From: Microbacterium faecale | GTDB taxonomy: Bacteria; Actinomycetota; Actinomycetes; Actinomycetales; Microbacteriaceae | Assembly (NCBI RefSeq): GCF_014640975.1 | Contig: NZ_BMHO01000001.1 | Location: 1,436,166 to 1,500,165 of the forward strand | DNA length: 64,000 nt | Direction of reading: 5' to 3' | Shown: in pieces, positions 27,808 through 36,993 of the stretch | Numbering within the stretch: position 1 is the first letter of the stretch | How the letters are laid out: each line of letters opens with the position of its first letter | Made by a program: the position numbers and the translations under genes | Notes under the pieces: generated by a model | What the model was told of the DNA's origin: nothing | The model's database searches: none | Seen by the model: the letters and a program-made list of their open reading frames with translations, nothing else

Positions 27808-28368
27808 TCAGCTCCAGTCGCTCGGCGCGGGACGCCTGGTGCTCGGCAGGCGCGCGGCTTCGGACCAGTCGTGGATCCATGCGTCGACCTGCGGCAGATC
27901 GTGCGGCATCTCGAGGGCCGCGAAGAGTTCGTCGTGCGGCACGACGCCGCCCGTGCGCCGGACCATGCGGGCGCGTATGACGGCCTGGGCATAGACCTCG
28001 CCGTCGACAACGGCGCGATGCTCCAGGTACAGCGCGCGGTCGTCCTGGCCGACCCACTTCGTCTGCAGCTCGAAGCGCTGGAAGGGCAGCAGGGGCTTGC
28101 GGAACGTGATGGTCTCGTTCGAGACGACGCCGTACCAGCCGTGTGCGCGCAGGACGTCGAAGAGGCCCGTGCGGATCATGAGATCCCACCGGCCGAGGTC
28201 GAACAGCGAGAGGTATCTCCCGTTATTCATGTGCCGCAGGATGTCGAGATCCGTGGGGAGCGTCGTGAGACGGATCCGCCCGACATCGGTCATCGGCGTC
28301 CGGCCGTCGCGCCGCTTGCGCAGCGTCGAGCGGACCATCACGATCAGGGTGCGCCAGAGAACGTTCAC
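27808..28368 (-). CDS. Acyl-CoA thioesterase-like hotdog protein
   Basis: Hotdog-fold protein of the 4HBT/thioesterase-like family (186 aa). The block DLDILRHMNNGRYLSLFDLG is the family signature, with MNNG at the active-site helix, followed by FRKPLLPFQRFELQTKWVG and LEHRAVVDGEVYAQAV. An N-terminal amphipathic stretch, NVLWRTLIVMVRSTLRKR, precedes it, as in related actinobacterial proteins. GTG 28368 is chosen to include that stretch. It probably hydrolyses acyl-CoA or a similar thioester; the substrate is unknown. It lies 65 nt downstream of the rhomboid gene on the same strand. Confidence 0.8.
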   Translation of the reverse strand: MNVLWRTLIVMVRSTLRKRRDGRTPMTDVGRIRLTTLPTDLDILRHMNNGRYLSLFDLGRWDLMIRTGLFDVLRAHGWYGVVSNETITFRKPLLPFQRFELQTKWVGQDDRALYLEHRAVVDGEVYAQAVIRARMVRRTGGVVPHDELFAALEMPHDLPQVDAWIHDWSEAARLPSTRRPAPSDWS

Positions 28369-28433
28369 GATCCGCGATGCTATCCGGCGACGCGCCCCGC
28401 CCGACAGCGCATTGTCGATCGCCGACAACCCGG

Positions 28434-29048
28434 TCAGCGACGGCGCGGTCGCGCAGGCCGCCGTGGACGCAGCGCGAAGGCTGCGCCCGCGCCGCCGAGA
28501 GCGCCGAACAGATGCGCCTGCCAGGAGACGCCGTCGCCGGCCTGCAGAATCCCCGAGAACATCGTGCCGCCGTACGCGACGCCGACCGCGATGGCGATGA
28601 TCGCGTACAGCATCCCGCGCCCGAGCGAGGGGGCGACGAACGCGCGCAGCAGCAGGTACCCGAAGTAACCGAACACGAGGCCCGACGCGCCAACCGTCAG
28701 CGTGCCTGGCGCGTTCACGACCCAGGTGCCGACCCCGGCGACTCCCGCAATGATCGCGGTGACCGCCCAGAAGCGCCCGACGCCGTCGAGCGCGGCCAGC
28801 CCGGCGAGGATCGCGAACGGCACCGTGTTCGCGATGAGGTGCGCGAGGTCGCCGTGCAGCAGTGGCGACAGCAGCACCCCGTCGAGCCCGCGGAACGCCC
28901 ACGATTCGATGCCCGCGACGCGATTGAAGCTGCCGGGCAGGACGGCGTCGAGCAGGAAGACGGCCCACATGATCGCGACGAGGGCCGCCGGCTGCGCGAG
29001 CCGCAGGCCGACGGACCCACCAGGGCGCGCCTCGAGATCCGCTGTCAT
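28434..29048 (-). CDS. Rhomboid family intramembrane serine protease
   Basis: Six-helix membrane serine protease. The catalytic Ser is in TVGASGLVFGYFGYLL (GxSG on helix 4) and the His in WQAHLFGALGGAGAA (helix 6). HGDLAHLIANTVPFAILAG supplies the oxyanion-site His/Asn of helix 2. ATG 29048 is chosen; an upstream ATG would add 6 residues. Length is 204 residues. No substrate is apparent nearby. It runs in the same direction as the thioesterase gene and as the FBP protein, whose stop codon is 24 nt upstream. Confidence 0.9.
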   Translation of the reverse strand: MTADLEARPGGSVGLRLAQPAALVAIMWAVFLLDAVLPGSFNRVAGIESWAFRGLDGVLLSPLLHGDLAHLIANTVPFAILAGLAALDGVGRFWAVTAIIAGVAGVGTWVVNAPGTLTVGASGLVFGYFGYLLLRAFVAPSLGRGMLYAIIAIAVGVAYGGTMFSGILQAGDGVSWQAHLFGALGGAGAAFALRPRRPARPRRR

Positions 29049-29072
29049 GGATCCAGTCTCGCGCATGCGGGA

Positions 29073-29561
29073 TCAGACGGTCGACGTGATGTCTCGCACG
29101 AAGCGGGCGACATTCGCGCGAAGCGTCGCGATGCGCGACTGACGCGCGGCCTCGACATCGAAGCCGTGATACGCGGCGACCGGCTTCCGTCGCACGTTGC
29201 GATTGCACTCGAACTCGGCGCAGACGTACGTGCCGACGGTGTTGCCGCGGCGTCCTGCCGCGCCGGCGCGCTTGGTGCTGAACATGACGACGTCGTTCGG
29301 CAGTTTCACGTCGGCGCACCACACGCACTGCGTCCGGGCGTGCGGGGTCTGCTCGGCCTGACGCATGAGCAGACCGACGGGCTCGTCATCGATCATCGTG
29401 ATGACGTAGCCGACGAGCGGGAGCTTGGGATCTCGCCACCCGAGGAAGTCGAGATCCTCCCAGGCGATGGCGTCGAGATCGGGGAGGGGAATGGCCTTGC
29501 GCTCGCGCAGGGAAACATTGGCAAAGGCCGCCCGGATACGGGCAGCGTCGATGAACTGCAT
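29073..29561 (-). CDS. FBP-type treble-clef zinc-finger protein
   Basis: A 162-residue protein of the actinobacterial FBP family, related to the elongation factor G-binding FusB/FusC proteins that rescue stalled ribosomes and give fusidic acid resistance. The zinc ligands are visible as CVWC and, 35 residues later, CAEFECNRNVRR, with GTYVCAEFECN as the treble-clef core. The N-terminal helical part (residues 1-60) contains DLDFLGWRDP typical of the family. Binding to EF-G here is inferred from family membership only. Confidence 0.82.
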   Translation of the reverse strand: MQFIDAARIRAAFANVSLRERKAIPLPDLDAIAWEDLDFLGWRDPKLPLVGYVITMIDDEPVGLLMRQAEQTPHARTQCVWCADVKLPNDVVMFSTKRAGAAGRRGNTVGTYVCAEFECNRNVRRKPVAAYHGFDVEAARQSRIATLRANVARFVRDITSTV

Positions 29562-29863
29562 GACGAAAGAGCTTTCTGTTCAGGAATGACGAAGGAGTGC
29601 GCGGCTCACGAATCGGAGCACGCGAGAGGAGGAGCCTGGTCAGGCTCTGCGGCCCGCCGACGCTGTGCGCGTCGACGACCTCCTCACTCCCCGAAGGGTC
29701 ATTCGCTGGAACACGTCGGCGATGTTACACCCGACGATGCATCGTGACGTTCAGCCGCCGTCTTCTTCGCCGACGGCGCGGTGCCGCCCGGACGGGGAAG
29801 AGCCCGTTCCGCGGATCCGCACGGGCGGATGCTCCGAGGAACGGGCTCTTCTCCGAGGGAGGG
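29562..29863. other. Intergenic region upstream of the FBP gene and after aceB
   Basis: A 302-nt gap without a supportable gene. It holds the promoter side of the FBP gene, a 16-bp dyad at 29632-29647 (GAGCCTG, GT, CAGGCTC) and the aceB terminator at 29797-29851. I see no tRNA, riboswitch or convincing short ORF in it. Confidence 0.5.
29797..29851 (-). terminator. Terminator of the aceA-aceB unit
   Basis: A perfect 14-bp inverted repeat (GAAGAGCCCGTTCC at 29797-29810, GGAACGGGCTCTTC at 29838-29851) encloses a 27-nt loop and lies 12 nt past the aceB stop codon on the minus strand. Confidence 0.75.
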
Positions 29864-31534
29864 TCAACGGCGTTCGACCAGGTGCGTCGCATAGGCCTTC
29901 GTCGTCAGGAACGGAGCGAAGGTACTCGACAGTGCGACGTCGCGGAACACGGCGGCGGCGTCGTCGAACCGGTCGCCGTCCGCGCGCTCCGCCGAGGCGA
30001 GCACGTCATCGACGAGACCCGAGACGAACTCATGCGTGATGATCGAGCCCTCTTCGGTGACGCGATCCTGCCGGATCCACTGCCAGATCTGCGAGCGCGA
30101 GATCTCGGCGGTGGCCGCGTCCTCCATGAGGTTGTTGATGGCGACCGCGCCCTGGCCGCGCAGCCAGGCCTCGATGTAGCGGATCGCGACGTCGACGTTG
30201 CCCCTCACACCGGCGTCCGTGATGCCGCGTCCGATGGTGAGGTCGAGCAGGTGCCGCTCGCGCACGTCGACGTCGTCGCGCTGCCGGTCGAGCTGGTGCG
30301 GTCGGTCTCCCAGCACACGATCGAACTCCGCGCGTGCTGCGGGGATCAGGTCGGGGTGGGCGACCCACGTACCGTCGAACCCGTCCGTCGCCTCGCGCTT
30401 CTTGTCGCTCGCGACCTTCTCGAGAGCGTTGCGATTCGCCTCCTCGTCGCGCCGGTTCGGGATGAACGCGCTCATGCCGCCGATGGCATACGCGCCGCGG
30501 CGGTGACACGTCTTCACGAGGAGTTCGGTGTAGGCGCGCATGAACCCGACCGTCATCGTGACCTCGTTGCGATCGGGCAGCACGAAGCGTGACCCGCGTC
30601 CGCGATAGGTCTTGATGATCGAGAAGATGTAGTCCCAGCGACCCGCGTTGAGCCCGGCGCAGTGATCGCGCAGCTCGTACAGGATCTCCTCCATCTGGAA
30701 CGCCGCCGGGAGCGTCTCGATGAGCACGGTCGCGCGGATCACCCCGTGGGGGAGCCCGAGGTACTGCTCCGAGAACGCGAACACCTGGTCCCACAGCTTC
30801 GCCTCCTCCGCCTGCTCGATCTTCGGCAGGTAGAAGTACGGCCCGCGCCCGCGCCGGATCAGCTCGTGCGCGTTATGGAACATGTAGAGCCCGAAGTCGA
30901 CGAGCGAGCCCGACGCCGGCATCTCGCGGCCGTGCGTGTCGGTGAACACCAGGTGGTGCTCCTCGAGATGCCATCCGCGAGGCCGCATCACGATCGTCGG
31001 CGTCCGCTCGGCGGTGACCGTATAGTGCTTGCCGTTCGGCGCGGTGTGCTCGAGCTGCCCTCGGATCGCGTCATAGAGCGACAGCTGGCCGCCGATGACG
31101 TTCTGCCACGTGGGGCTCGTCGCGTCCTCCTGGTCGGCGAGCCACACGTTCGCGCCCGAGTTGAGCGCGTTGATCGTCATCCGCGGATCCGTCGGGCCGG
31201 TGATCTCGACGCGCCGTTCCTCGAGGCCCGGGCCGGCTCCCGCGACCCGCCAGTCGTCGCGCTCGCGGATCCGACTGGTGTCATCGCGGAAGGTGGGGTT
31301 GTGGCCGTTGCCGATCTCATAGCCGTGACGCAGACGAGCGGCGAGGCGGTCGTACCGTGCGCCCGCGAAGAGATCGTGCAGCTGGGCGAGGAAGGCGAGT
31401 GCGTCGGGAGTGAGGACCTGCTCGAAGCGCTCGCGCATCGGTCCGGTGACCGAGATCGCGGGGTAGGTGCGCTCGCGGATCCGCTCGTCGCTGCGTTCTC
31501 TCGCGGTGCGTTCGGTGGTGTCGATGAGGGTCAT
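29864..31534 (-). CDS. aceB: Malate synthase A
   Basis: Second glyoxylate-shunt enzyme: acetyl-CoA plus glyoxylate to malate. The 556-residue protein has the malate synthase A blocks NSGANVWLADQEDATSPTW (the loop with catalytic Arg/Asp region), IVMRPRGWHLEEHH, FYLPKIEQAEEA, ATVLIETLPAAFQMEEIL and GRWDYIFSIIKT. The C-terminal part has GVRGNVDVAIRYIEAWLRGQG. It follows aceA after a 57-nt gap on the same strand and ends at a strong terminator. With aceA it lets the cell grow on acetate or fatty acids. Confidence 0.96.
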   Translation of the reverse strand: MTLIDTTERTARERSDERIRERTYPAISVTGPMRERFEQVLTPDALAFLAQLHDLFAGARYDRLAARLRHGYEIGNGHNPTFRDDTSRIRERDDWRVAGAGPGLEERRVEITGPTDPRMTINALNSGANVWLADQEDATSPTWQNVIGGQLSLYDAIRGQLEHTAPNGKHYTVTAERTPTIVMRPRGWHLEEHHLVFTDTHGREMPASGSLVDFGLYMFHNAHELIRRGRGPYFYLPKIEQAEEAKLWDQVFAFSEQYLGLPHGVIRATVLIETLPAAFQMEEILYELRDHCAGLNAGRWDYIFSIIKTYRGRGSRFVLPDRNEVTMTVGFMRAYTELLVKTCHRRGAYAIGGMSAFIPNRRDEEANRNALEKVASDKKREATDGFDGTWVAHPDLIPAARAEFDRVLGDRPHQLDRQRDDVDVRERHLLDLTIGRGITDAGVRGNVDVAIRYIEAWLRGQGAVAINNLMEDAATAEISRSQIWQWIRQDRVTEEGSIITHEFVSGLVDDVLASAERADGDRFDDAAAVFRDVALSSTFAPFLTTKAYATHLVERR

Positions 31535-31591
31535 GATCGTGCTCCAAGAAGATGTGTACGCGTGTCGTGGGGGCCGCGGTCGGCGGCCGGA

Positions 31592-32887
31592 TCAGAACTG
31601 CTCGGCCTCGGTGGAGCCGGCGAGCGCGAGGGTCGAGGCGTCGGGGTTGAGCGCGCTCGACACGTGGTCGAAGTAGCCGGTGCCGACCTCGCGCTGGTGA
31701 CGGGTCGCGGTGTAGCCGTCGGCCTCCGCGGCGAATTCGGCGTTCTGCAGGTCGACGTACGCCGTCATCGCGTTCTCCGCGTAGCCGCGTGCGAGCTGGA
31801 ACATCGAGTGATTCAGCGCATGGAAGCCCGCGAGCGTGATGAACTGGAAGCGGTATCCCAGCTCGGCGAGTTCGGCCTGGAACGTGGCGATCTCGCCGTC
31901 CGAGAGCGCGGCCGCCCAGTTGAAGCTCGGCGAGCAGTTGTACGCGAGCATCTTGCCGGGGTGCTCCGCGTGGACCGCGCTCGCGAACTCGCGGGCCAGT
32001 TCGATGTCGGGCGTGCCCGTCTCGACCCACAGCAGATCCGCGTACGGCGCATACGCGAGGCCGCGGCTGATGACCGCGTCGATGCCGTTCCGCACACGGT
32101 AGAAGCCCTCGCTCGAACGTTCGCCGGTGAGGAAGGGGCGGTCACGCTCGTCCACGTCGCTCGTGAGCAGGTCGGCCGCAAGTGCGTCGGTGCGGGCGAT
32201 CTGGATCGTCGGAACGCCGGCGACGTCGGCCGCGAGCCGCGCCGCGTTCAGCGTCCGGATGTGCTGGCTCGTCGGCACGAGCACCTTGCCGCCGAGGTGC
32301 CCGCACTTCTTCTCGCTCGCGAGCTGATCCTCCCAGTGGATGCCCGCCGCGCCCGCCTGGATCATCCCGTGTGCGAGCTCGTAGGCGTTGAGGGATCCGC
32401 CGAAGCCCGCCTCCGCGTCGGCGACGATGGGCGCGAGCCAGTCGCGCGTGAGCGCACCTTCCGCCGACTCGAGCTGGTCCTGCCGCAGGAGCGCGTTGTT
32501 GATGCGGCGGACGACCGCGGGCACGGAGTTCGCGGGATACAGCGACTGGTCGGGGTAGGTCTGGCCGGACAGATTCGCGTCGGCCGCGACCTGCCACCCG
32601 GACAGGTAGATCGCCGGCAGTCCGGCCCGCACCTGCTGCACCGCCTGGTTGCCGGTGAGGGCGCCGAGTGCCCGCACGTACTCACCCGTGGTGAGGCGCT
32701 CCCAGAGCGTCTCCGCACCACGGCGCGCAAGCGTCGGCTCTTCTCGAACGCTGCCGCGCAGGCGGACGACGTCCTCGGCCGTGTAGTCGCGACGAACGTC
32801 GTTCCATCGGGCGTCCGCGTCCCACTCGAGCTGCAGGTCGGCGGCCGTCTGCGTCTGCGTACCGGGACGGTGCGGGGTGGTGGTCAT
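31592..32887 (-). CDS. aceA: Isocitrate lyase
   Basis: First glyoxylate-shunt enzyme, splitting isocitrate to succinate and glyoxylate. The active-site motif KKCGHLGGK has its nucleophile at Cys195; [16 protein letters not shown] (from [10 protein letters not shown]) and YNCSPSFNW are further family blocks. Length is 431 residues. ATG 32887 is chosen because GGAGGAG lies 8 nt upstream; the longer open frame adds 13 non-conserved residues. The start is divergent from a RamB-type regulator gene, the known arrangement and regulator for this gene in corynebacteria. Confidence 0.97.
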   Translation of the reverse strand: MTTTPHRPGTQTQTAADLQLEWDADARWNDVRRDYTAEDVVRLRGSVREEPTLARRGAETLWERLTTGEYVRALGALTGNQAVQQVRAGLPAIYLSGWQVAADANLSGQTYPDQSLYPANSVPAVVRRINNALLRQDQLESAEGALTRDWLAPIVADAEAGFGGSLNAYELAHGMIQAGAAGIHWEDQLASEKKCGHLGGKVLVPTSQHIRTLNAARLAADVAGVPTIQIARTDALAADLLTSDVDERDRPFLTGERSSEGFYRVRNGIDAVISRGLAYAPYADLLWVETGTPDIELAREFASAVHAEHPGKMLAYNCSPSFNWAAALSDGEIATFQAELAELGYRFQFITLAGFHALNHSMFQLARGYAENAMTAYVDLQNAEFAAEADGYTATRHQREVGTGYFDHVSSALNPDASTLALAGSTEAEQF

Positions 32888-33026
32888 CTTCGATCTCCTC
32901 CGTTCGTGCGGCGAACCGCGTGTCATAGGACCACCATGCGTGAACGGTCAGCGCCCGAACGCGGATCCATGGAGAGAACTATTGCGAAGTTTCTGTACTG
33001 CGGATGCATGTGGCAGAATCTGCGGC

Positions 33027-34481
33027 ATGACGACGCTCGAGGACGAGACGGATGAGGCCGACGCGATCGCGGTGGGGCGACGGATCCGCGCGCTGCGGAC
33101 GGCGAAGAAGATGACGCTCGCTCAGCTCGCCGAGGCGGTGGGGCGTGCGCCGAGCCAGCTGTCGATGATCGAGAACGGCCGCCGTGAGCCGCGCCTGTCG
33201 ATGCTGCGCGCGATCGCGCGCGAACTTGGCGTCGCGCCGGACGCGTTGCTCGCGCAGGAGGAGCTGGATCCGCGCAGCGAGCTCGAGATCGCCCTCGAAC
33301 GCGAGATGCGCTCGCCGCGGCTGCGTGCGCTCGGAATCGAGCCGTTTCGGATCCCCAAGGGGATGCCCGACGAGGCGATCGCCGCGATGCTGCGACTCAC
33401 GGGGGAGATCGATCGCCTGCGTGACGAGCGACAGGCGACGCCGGAGGAGGCACGGCGAGCGAACCTCGAGCTCCGTCACCTCATGCGTGCCCAGGACAAC
33501 TACTTTCCCGAGCTGGAGCGCACGGCCGAGGAGATCCTGGCCGCCGTCGACCACACGGGCGGTCCGCTGACCCAGCGGGCGGCCGGCGAGATCGCCGCGC
33601 ACCTCGGCGTCACCCTGCACTACGTGCCTGACCTGCCCGCGTCGACCCGCAGCGTGCTGGATCTCAAGCACGGCCGACTGTACCTGCCGAACAGCGTGTC
33701 GACGGATCCGCGCGGGCCGATGCTGCAGGCGCTCGCGAGCCGCATGCTCGGCCACTCGGAGCCGACCTCGTACGCGGAGTTCCTGCGCCAGCGCGTCGAG
33801 CAGAACTACCTCGCCGGAGCGCTGCTCATCCCGGAGAAGCGTGCGGTGCACGCGCTCTCCGACGCGAAGAAGCGACGCGCGATCTCGATCGAGGACCTGC
33901 GCGACGCGTATTCGGTGTCGTACGAGACCGCGGCGCACCGATTCACGAACCTCGCCACGCGCCACCTCGATCTCCGCGTGCACTTCCTGAAGGTGCACGA
34001 ATCGGGAACGATCACGAAGGCATACGAGAACGACGACGTGAACTTCCCCACCGACCGACTCGGATCCATCGAAGGCCAGCTCTGCTGCCGACGCTGGACG
34101 AGTCGCGTCGTCTTCGACGTGGACGACCGGTTCAACCCTTACTTCCAGTACACCGACACCGGTGAAGGTACGTTCTGGTGCACGGCGCGCGTCGAGCACT
34201 CGAGCCAGGGTGCTCACTCGGTGAGCGTCGGCGTGCGGTTCGACGACACCAAGTGGTTCGTTGGGCGCGACACCCTCAATCGCGGGGTCTCGCGTCACGC
34301 CGACGACGTGTGCTGCCGCCGCCCGCCGGAGCAGCTCGCGGGAAAGTGGCGCGACGGAGCGTGGCCGAACGTCGCGACCCCCCGGACGCTCCTCGCGACG
34401 CTCCCGACGGGCACGTTCCCGGGCGTGGACACCACGGACGTCTATGAGTTCCTCGAGCAGTACGCCCCGACCGCTCCCTGA
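33027..34481 (+). CDS. RamB-like XRE/ScfR family transcription regulator
   Basis: A 484-residue regulator of the short-chain-fatty-acid (ScfR/RamB) type. An N-terminal HTH_3 domain (IRALRTAKKMTLAQLAEAVG, SQLSMIENGRREPRLSML) is followed by an IrrE-like metallopeptidase-fold domain and a C-terminal ScfR domain with CCRRWTSRVVF and DDVCCRRPPEQL cysteine pairs. RamB of Corynebacterium represses aceA, aceB and acetate activation genes. This gene is divergent from aceA, so the same control is a reasonable inference. ATG 33027 is used; the frame is open 50 codons further up, across the aceA start, without a ribosome-binding site. Confidence 0.87.
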   Translation: MTTLEDETDEADAIAVGRRIRALRTAKKMTLAQLAEAVGRAPSQLSMIENGRREPRLSMLRAIARELGVAPDALLAQEELDPRSELEIALEREMRSPRLRALGIEPFRIPKGMPDEAIAAMLRLTGEIDRLRDERQATPEEARRANLELRHLMRAQDNYFPELERTAEEILAAVDHTGGPLTQRAAGEIAAHLGVTLHYVPDLPASTRSVLDLKHGRLYLPNSVSTDPRGPMLQALASRMLGHSEPTSYAEFLRQRVEQNYLAGALLIPEKRAVHALSDAKKRRAISIEDLRDAYSVSYETAAHRFTNLATRHLDLRVHFLKVHESGTITKAYENDDVNFPTDRLGSIEGQLCCRRWTSRVVFDVDDRFNPYFQYTDTGEGTFWCTARVEHSSQGAHSVSVGVRFDDTKWFVGRDTLNRGVSRHADDVCCRRPPEQLAGKWRDGAWPNVATPRTLLATLPTGTFPGVDTTDVYEFLEQYAPTAP

Positions 34482-34529
34482 CGGGGATACCGTGGGAAGA
34501 ACCCACGAACGACCACGGAAGGACACCCC

Positions 34530-35174
34530 ATGTCGCGCGTTCTGATCATCGGAGGACACGGGAAGGTGGCGCTGCGCCTCGCCCCGCTGCTCGTGGAGCG
34601 CGGGGACGACGTCACGTCCGTCTTCCGCAATGTCGATCACGAAGAAGAGGTCGCGGCAACGGGAGCCACACCGGTCGTCGCCGACATCGAGCGTCTCGAT
34701 GTCGCGGGGCTGGCCGACCTCGTCCGCGGGCACGACGCGGTGGTCTTCGCGGCCGGCGCGGGCGGCGGGGATCCCGAGCGCACGTACGCCGTCGATCGCG
34801 ATGCCGCGATCCGGTCGATGGAGGCGGCGTCGGTCGCCGGCGTGTCTCGGTACGTCATGGTGTCGTACCTGCGGGCGAGCCGCGAACACGGCGTCGCACC
34901 GGACAATTCGTTCTACGCGTACGCCGAGGCCAAGTCGCTGGCGGACGAGCATCTGCGCGGCACCGACCTCGACTGGACGATCCTCGGCCCGGGCCCGCTC
35001 ACCCTCGATGAGCCGACGGGCCTGATCGAGGTGACGGAGCCGGGGGACGGCCGCGTCGCGCGGGCCGATGTCGCGGCGGTCGCGGCGGCGGTCCTCACAG
35101 ATCCGTCGACCGTGCGTCGGACGATCGCGTTCGGCAACGGATCCGTCCCGATCGCGGAGGCCGTTCGCGCCTGA
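34530..35174 (+). CDS. SDR-family NAD(P)-binding protein
   Basis: Atypical short-chain dehydrogenase of the NAD(P)-binding (NmrA/YwnB-like) type, 214 residues. The glycine motif in VLIIGGHGKVALRLAPLL binds the cofactor; the strand ending VVADIERLD and AVVFAAGAGGGDP are the next Rossmann contacts. YAYAEAKSLADEHL carries the family YxxxK. Substrate and reaction are unknown. An AAGGA lies 8 nt before the ATG. It follows the RamB-like gene by 48 nt, so it may be read through from it, but no functional link is seen. Confidence 0.82.
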   Translation: MSRVLIIGGHGKVALRLAPLLVERGDDVTSVFRNVDHEEEVAATGATPVVADIERLDVAGLADLVRGHDAVVFAAGAGGGDPERTYAVDRDAAIRSMEAASVAGVSRYVMVSYLRASREHGVAPDNSFYAYAEAKSLADEHLRGTDLDWTILGPGPLTLDEPTGLIEVTEPGDGRVARADVAAVAAAVLTDPSTVRRTIAFGNGSVPIAEAVRA

Positions 35175-35226
35175 CGCCGCTGCCCGGTGGCAATACCCTT
35201 GATCGCAGAGACGAGGGAGGAACACC

Positions 35227-35775
35227 GTGGCGGAACTGCTCGGAGTCACGTGGCTCGAGGCGGGCGCGGTCGCGCTCGCGACGGTCGGGATGTACGTCGC
35301 GCTGGTGGTGCTCATCCGCATCCTGGGGCAGCGGATGCTCTCCGGGATGTCGAGCTACGACCTCGCCGCCGTGATCGCGTTCGGCGGGCTCATCGCCCGC
35401 GCCGCTCTCGGTGAATCTCCGCGACTCGCGGGCGGCGTGATCGCGCTCGTCACCCTCGTGGCGTTGCAGGCACTGTCCGGGGTGATACGGCAGACGCGGT
35501 TCGGGTCATGGCTGGTCGTGAACCGCCCCGTGCTGATCATGGCGGGCTCGGAGGTGCTGCAGCGCCACATGGACCGCTGCCACGTCTCGTATCCCGAGCT
35601 GCACTCGCGGCTGCGCCAGTCGGGGGTGTCCCACGCCGACCAGGTCGGAGCGGTCATCTTCGAGCCCTCCGGAACACTGAGCGTCATCCGTCGTGGCCAG
35701 CCGATGGATCCCCTGTTCTTTCGCGATGTCGTCGGCGCCGAGAGGCTCACCGAGTCCTCGCCGGGTCGCGCATAA
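35227..35775 (+). CDS. DUF421 (YetF-like) membrane protein
   Basis: YetF/DUF421 family protein of 182 residues: an N-terminal pair or trio of membrane helices (AVALATVGMYVALVVLIRIL, then SSYDLAAVIAFGGLIARAAL and a third helix) followed by the conserved cytoplasmic domain containing GSWLVVNRPVLIMAGSEVL and a MDRCHVSYPELHSRLRQSGV block. The family is of unknown function. GTG 35227 has AGGGAGGA upstream. It lies between the SDR gene and nicotinamidase on the same strand with short gaps. Confidence 0.82.
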   Translation: MAELLGVTWLEAGAVALATVGMYVALVVLIRILGQRMLSGMSSYDLAAVIAFGGLIARAALGESPRLAGGVIALVTLVALQALSGVIRQTRFGSWLVVNRPVLIMAGSEVLQRHMDRCHVSYPELHSRLRQSGVSHADQVGAVIFEPSGTLSVIRRGQPMDPLFFRDVVGAERLTESSPGRA

Positions 35776-35823
35776 CTCTCGCGCGATCGAGACACGGGCG
35801 CGTGGGAGACGTAGAGTCGAGGC

Positions 35824-36390
35824 ATGGCCAGGGCACTTCTCATCGTCGACGTGCAGAACGACTTCACGGAGGACGGCGCGCTCGCTGTCGCCGGCGGCGA
35901 CGCCGTCGCGATCGGTGTCACGCGGCACCTTCGCGAACACGCAGCCGACTACGCTGCGATCCTCGCGTCGCGCGACTGGCACAACGCTGACGACGACAAC
36001 GGCGGGCACTTCTCCGAGACCCCGGACTTCGTCGACACGTGGCCCGTGCACTGCGTGGCGGGCACGCCCGGTGCCGAATACGACCCGTGGTTCGACCCCG
36101 CCGCCGTGACGCATCACGTCAAGAAGGGGCAGGGGATCCCGGCCTATTCGATGTTCGAGGGATCGGACGAGGACGGGCGCACCGTCGCGGACCTCCTTGA
36201 GGCACACGGCGTTGACGCCGTCGACGTCGTCGGGCTCGCGACCGACCACTGCGTCCGTGCCACCACGCTCGACGCGCTCGTGCACGGCGTCTCGGTGCGA
36301 GTCTTCACGCACCTCATCGCGGGGGTCGCCCCCGATTCGAGTGCACGTGCCCTCGATGAACTCGAGGCGGGCGGCGCGGAGCTCGTCTGA
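35824..36390 (+). CDS. pncA: Nicotinamidase (isochorismatase family)
   Basis: Cysteine hydrolase converting nicotinamide to nicotinate for NAD salvage. The catalytic Asp is in LLIVDVQNDFTEDGAL, the metal-binding segment is ASRDWHNADDDNGGHF, the catalytic Lys is in HHVKKGQG and the nucleophile Cys in GLATDHCVRATTLDAL. The 188-residue length agrees with PncA. It is the last gene before tRNA-Lys and is not obviously in an operon with NAD genes. Confidence 0.92.
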   Translation: MARALLIVDVQNDFTEDGALAVAGGDAVAIGVTRHLREHAADYAAILASRDWHNADDDNGGHFSETPDFVDTWPVHCVAGTPGAEYDPWFDPAAVTHHVKKGQGIPAYSMFEGSDEDGRTVADLLEAHGVDAVDVVGLATDHCVRATTLDALVHGVSVRVFTHLIAGVAPDSSARALDELEAGGAELV

Positions 36391-36430
36391 GCGTGTCGTT
36401 CGCCCCGCTCTCGTGCCGTAGAATCGGTGC

Positions 36431-36506
36431 GGGCCTATAGCTCAGTTGGCAGAGCATCGGACTTTTAATCCGCGGGTCGCGGGTTCGAGCCCCGCTGGGC
36501 CCACCA
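36431..36506 (+). tRNA. tRNA-Lys (anticodon TTT)
   Basis: A 76-nt cloverleaf: acceptor GGGCCTA with its partner TGGGCCC, D-arm TAGCTCAGTTGGCAGAGC, anticodon loop CTTTTAA between CGGA and TCCG, T-arm GGGTTCGAGCCCC, and encoded CCA at 36504-36506. It reads AAA/AAG. Confidence 0.96.
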
Positions 36507-36531
36507 GTACATCCCGACACGTTGCCGGCGC

Positions 36532-36909
36532 TCACGCGTCGTACTCCGTATCGAAGGCGTCGCGCGCCCGCGTCACCTCGGCCATGTGCGCCGTGCTCCA
36601 CATCAGCAGGGCATCGATGAGGTCCTGCAGTGTGCGGCCGAGATCCGAGATGCGGTATTCGACGGCGACCGGCCGGGTGTCGATGACTTCGCGCTCCACC
36701 ATTCCGTTGCGCTCGAGCCGGCGTAGCGAGGCGGTGAGCGATTTCTGCGTCACCGTGGGAATGGCGCGCCGCAGTTCGTTGAAGCGATGTGGGCGCTCGC
36801 ACAGCGTGTCGAGGACGAGCAACGACCACTTGTCGAGGATCTCGTCGAGCAGCGCGCGGTGCTCTCCGGCGATCTGGGAATGAACGGCGGCGGCGGGGGT
36901 GGTTTCCAT
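36532..36909 (-). CDS. HxlR-type winged-helix regulator
   Basis: Small (125 aa) regulator of the HxlR family. The core reads LLDEILDKWSLLVLDTLCERPHRFNELRR in overlapping blocks, then IPTVTQKSLTASLRRLERNGMVERE and YRISDLGRTLQDLI. Lacking the first Cys of redox-sensing HxlR members, it is probably a ligand-responsive repressor. I use ATG 36909; the longer open frame would overlap the whole promoter region. It is divergent from a RidA-family gene, with a GTAT-N7-ATAC dyad between them. Confidence 0.87.
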   Translation of the reverse strand: METTPAAAVHSQIAGEHRALLDEILDKWSLLVLDTLCERPHRFNELRRAIPTVTQKSLTASLRRLERNGMVEREVIDTRPVAVEYRISDLGRTLQDLIDALLMWSTAHMAEVTRARDAFDTEYDA

Positions 36910-36949
36910 GGCGACACCTGGTCTCGTTGAAGTGCTCTTCGGAGACCAC

Positions 36950-36964
36950 GTATACAGGAGATAC
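36950..36964. promoter_or_regulatory. Candidate HxlR operator
   Basis: GTATACAGGAGATAC, an inverted repeat GTAT-N7-ATAC, lies between the divergent HxlR and RidA genes, 41 nt from the former and 29 nt from the latter start. Its position suits control of both genes; binding is inferred. Confidence 0.45.
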
Positions 36965-36993
36965 CTACACATCGCAACGAAGAAGGATCTCTC

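Noticed and set aside
27361..29561. Genomic island at tRNA-Thr
   Set aside because: No integrase, direct repeat of the tRNA end or shift in base composition is visible. Only the cut YhhN remnant hints at past events.
30662..33055. 797-codon plus-strand frame over aceB and aceA
   Set aside because: It is antisense to two enzymes with complete catalytic motifs, and its sequence has no domain.
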